Positions 63,741 through 64,000 of a DNA stretch of 64,000 nt are shown in pieces (within the stretch, counting starts at the first letter, position 1; the number at the start of each line of letters is the position of its first letter). Both the position numbers and the translations under genes were made by a program. Origin of the DNA: DT-68 sp965263245 (lineage in GTDB: Bacteria > Bacillota_I > Bacilli_A > Mycoplasmatales > Metamycoplasmataceae); the NCBI GenBank assembly GCA_965263245.1, contig CBDHHR010000280.1, positions 124,001 to 188,000 on the forward strand, given 5' to 3'. The notes beneath the pieces are model-generated. The model saw only the letters and a list, made by a program, of their open reading frames with translations, had not been told where the DNA came from and searched no databases.

Positions 63741-64000
63741 AGAACAAGGCAGTGTACAAAGACAGATCAAGGGAGTGTACAAAGACAGATCAAGGGAGTG
63801 TACAAAGACAGATCAAGGGAGTGTACAAAGACAGAACAAGGCAGTGTACGAAGACAGATCAAGGGAGTGTACAAAGACAGATCAAGGGAGTGTACATAGA
63901 CAGATCAAGGGAGTGTACAAAGACAGAACAAGACAGTGTACAAAGACAGATCAAGGGAGTGTACAAAGACAGATCAAGGGAGTGTACAAAGACAGAACAA

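Larger units (their letters stand above)
1..64000 (+). repeat. 23-bp tandem satellite array filling the window
   Basis: Every line of sequence is made of the same 23-bp unit, GGGAGTGTACAAAG then ACAGATCAA, with point variants and occasional 1-5 base indels. All copies point the same way; I found no inverted monomer, no inserted element and no unique flank, so both array ends lie outside the window. The consensus has 10 A, 7 G, 3 C and 3 T, giving about 43% GC and a purine-rich + strand. TGTACA, a palindrome, occurs in most monomers, and GATC in about half the monomer types. Known biology: long unidirectional short-unit arrays are typical of eukaryotic satellite DNA and rare in bacteria. The family and species are not recognised. 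No RNA or protein product is supported. Confidence 0.98.
57546..64000 (+). repeat. Higher-order repeat copy 5, partial (HOR5, first 6,455 bp)
   Basis: The same variant order restarts at 57546 and runs off the window edge at HOR offset 6455. Marks: CAATGTAC at 58056, GAGCAAGG near 59907, GTAAACAG near 62389, ACATAACAAG near 63366. A-type intervals are 57546-61384 and 63137-64000. It shares a pair of shortened monomers with HOR1 at exactly the same offset (59173 matching 1628), and has indel clusters at 59.36-59.58, 61.42-61.52 and 63.59-63.74 kb. Confidence 0.93.

Noticed and set aside
1..64000. CRISPR array (regular direct repeats)
   Set aside because: The 23-bp units abut with no unique spacers, the array is tens of kilobases long, and there are no cas-like genes or leader.
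1..64000. G-quadruplex or telomeric repeat
   Set aside because: There is a single GGG per 23 bases, so loops would be about 20 nt, too long for a stable canonical quadruplex. TTAGGG-like units are absent; the TTAG seen in B domains is an isolated variant of ACAG.
1..64000. CENP-B box or known centromeric alpha-type satellite
   Set aside because: No TTCGTTGGAA-like motif is visible, and the monomer is 23 bp and not about 171 bp. A centromeric role can be neither supported nor excluded from sequence.
1..64000. Steroid-receptor elements built from AGAACA and TGTACA
   Set aside because: AGAACA half-sites occur in every GAAC monomer, but the distance to TGTACA is 6 bases and not the 3-base spacing of the palindromic element, so this is more likely coincidence of a short motif in a repeat.
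1..64000. Bacterial surface-protein VNTR or phage tail repeat
   Set aside because: Coding repeats keep a length divisible by 3; here the unit is 23 bases and frame-shifting indels are tolerated everywhere.
1..64000. tRNA, rRNA or other structured RNA gene
   Set aside because: No sequence departs from the satellite for long enough to hold one, and no cloverleaf or rRNA motif is seen.

Overview
The whole window is one uninterrupted tandem-repeat (satellite/macrosatellite) array. I find no protein gene, RNA gene, mobile element, CRISPR array or unique sequence. The basic unit is a 23-bp monomer, read on the + strand as GGGAGTGTACAAAG followed by ACAGATCAA. About 2,780 copies lie head to tail, all in the same orientation, from the first base to the last. 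The size, the nested structure and the absence of genes point to a eukaryotic chromosome, such as pericentromeric, subtelomeric or other heterochromatic satellite, in a long-read assembly. I do not recognise the monomer and cannot name a species.

Monomers differ at a few fixed positions. After CAAG comes GG, AC or GC. TAC may be AAC, TAT or TGC. The next bases may be AAAG, ATAG, GAAG, ACAG, GTAG, AAAAG or AACAG. The spacer may be ACAG, TTAG, TCAG or GCAG. The end may be ATCAA, AACAA or, rarely, AGCAA. These variants are ordered, and their order repeats with a period of about 14.3-14.4 kb. The window therefore holds four complete higher-order repeats (HOR1 1-14399, HOR2 14400-28685, HOR3 28686-43110, HOR4 43111-57545) and the first 6.45 kb of a fifth (57546-64000). 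Each HOR is roughly 621-628 monomers long.

Each HOR alternates two kinds of domain. A-type domains mix GATC-bearing and GAAC-bearing monomers, and contain ACATAG and GTGAAC variants and local six-monomer (138-bp) repeats. B-type domains are almost purely GAAC monomers carrying GTGTATGAAG, AAAGTTAG, GTGCAAAGGCAG and GAATACAG variants. A full HOR has five B domains, called Ba to Be here. The Bb and Bd neighbourhoods are copies of one another about 3.66 kb apart, so the hierarchy has at least four levels: 23 bp, 138 bp, about 1-4 kb and about 14.4 kb.

The HOR copies are very alike but not identical. The differences concentrate in two places: clusters of small indels that recur at the same HOR offsets (about 1.1-2.2 kb and about 6.0 kb) in every copy, and stretches where the usual variants are replaced by the majority monomer without a length change (clearest at 38.6-40.0 kb). 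These are the main points of interest, and also the places where assembly error must be excluded first. Long open frames exist on both strands, but they are a by-product of a stop-poor 23-nt unit and are not annotated as genes.
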